14,154 nt of DNA, from positions 1 to 14,154 of the forward strand of contig JBEGVB010000214.1 in assembly GCA_041178545.1 (NCBI GenBank), given 5' to 3'. Source of the stretch: JBEATZ01 sp041178545 (GTDB lineage Bacteria > Planctomycetota > UBA1135 > UBA2386). The notes beneath the pieces are model-generated. The model was given only the letters and a program-made list of their open reading frames with translations. It made no database searches and was not told the DNA's origin. The position numbers and the translations under genes are program-made. This document shows, in pieces, positions 13,958 to 14,154 of the stretch. Position 1 is the stretch's first letter, and each line of letters starts with the position of its first letter.

Positions 13958-14154
13958 CGCACGAGATCCTCGGCGCGGGCGTTGGTGGAGACTCGGCCCG
14001 AGTCCCCAGCCGGACAACGATGGGAAGGCAAGGACTGCAGTTCCAACCAAGGGTCTGAGCGGCCGGGGCGACCCGACGGTGCGCACGCCGGTCTCGATGC
14101 GCAGCGAGCCACCGCCGGGCGGCGTGCTCGTCACGGTGATGGTCACGTCCGCCA
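13958..14154. other. Right-edge region, possible end of an adjacent gene
   Basis: 13958-14060 has low GC3 in all frames and looks non-coding. From about 14065 to the edge composition turns coding-like. The plus strand opens a frame at GTG 14079 or ATG 14097 with no ribosome site (MRSEPPPGGVLVTVMVTSA); the minus strand reads ADVTITVTSTPPGGGSLRIE, a beta-strand-like C-terminus, but has no stop before it runs into the antisense of the DUF4239-like gene. Both frames share the same third-base positions, so composition cannot decide. I therefore make no CDS call. Confidence 0.4.

Noticed and set aside
1..14154. CRISPR array, insertion sequence or phage module
   Set aside because: No regularly spaced direct repeats, transposase or integrase motifs, or phage structural genes were seen on either strand.

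Overview
The window is a GC-rich chromosomal segment that looks like Planctomycetota. The reasons are the very high G/C at third codon positions, a MauG-type di-haem peroxidase with a long beta-rich C-terminal tail of a kind I associate with secreted planctomycete proteins, a soluble zinc-finger anti-sigma/TPR protein next to its sigma factor, and several secreted or membrane genes with no family I recognise. The phylum is an inference; there is no rRNA or marker gene here. I see no tRNA, rRNA, CRISPR array, transposase or phage gene.

Layout. 1-1723 (minus): end of an export operon, with an HlyD/RND-type periplasmic adaptor overlapping by 4 nt a MacB/LolD-type ABC ATPase that runs off the left edge. 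1829-2638 (plus): glycerophosphodiester phosphodiesterase, divergent from the adaptor. 2619-4915 (minus): three tightly packed genes, transcribed as ECF-like sigma factor, then cytosolic zinc-finger anti-sigma/TPR protein, then a small secreted protein; the last overlaps the GDPD 3' end tail to tail by 20 nt. 5065-6198 (plus): epoxyqueuosine reductase QueG. 6465-6650 (plus): a 61-aa zinc-ribbon protein. 6740-8293 (plus): L-glutamate gamma-semialdehyde (P5C) dehydrogenase with a TTG start, closed by the strongest terminator of the window (8325-8360). 8388-10055 (minus): secreted di-haem cytochrome c peroxidase/MauG-like protein. 10149-10682 and 10932-11393 (minus): a membrane-TPR protein and a putative lipoprotein, separated by a 249-nt gap holding a striking 59-nt near-perfect hairpin. 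11517-12692 (minus): an FAD oxidoreductase of the sulfide:quinone reductase/flavocytochrome c type. 12693-13183: a 491-nt non-coding divergent gap. 13184-13957 (plus): a four-helix membrane protein resembling DUF4239, with visibly lower GC3 than its neighbours. The last ~200 nt are ambiguous.

How the genes fit together. Two groups look like functional units: the adaptor/ATPase export operon, and the sigma/anti-sigma-TPR/secreted-protein cassette. The anti-sigma lacks a membrane anchor and has a Cys-His-Cys-Cys spacing that recalls redox-sensing RsrA, so it may sense an intracellular (possibly thiol-oxidation) signal. The peroxidase and SQR-like flavoprotein are both redox enzymes but are not in one operon, so a joint pathway is speculative. 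QueG, GDPD and P5C dehydrogenase are housekeeping genes.

The most unusual items are the 59-nt hairpin with a competing alternative pairing, the sigma/zinc-finger-TPR cassette, the apparent leaderless starts of GDPD and QueG, and the peroxidase C-terminal module.
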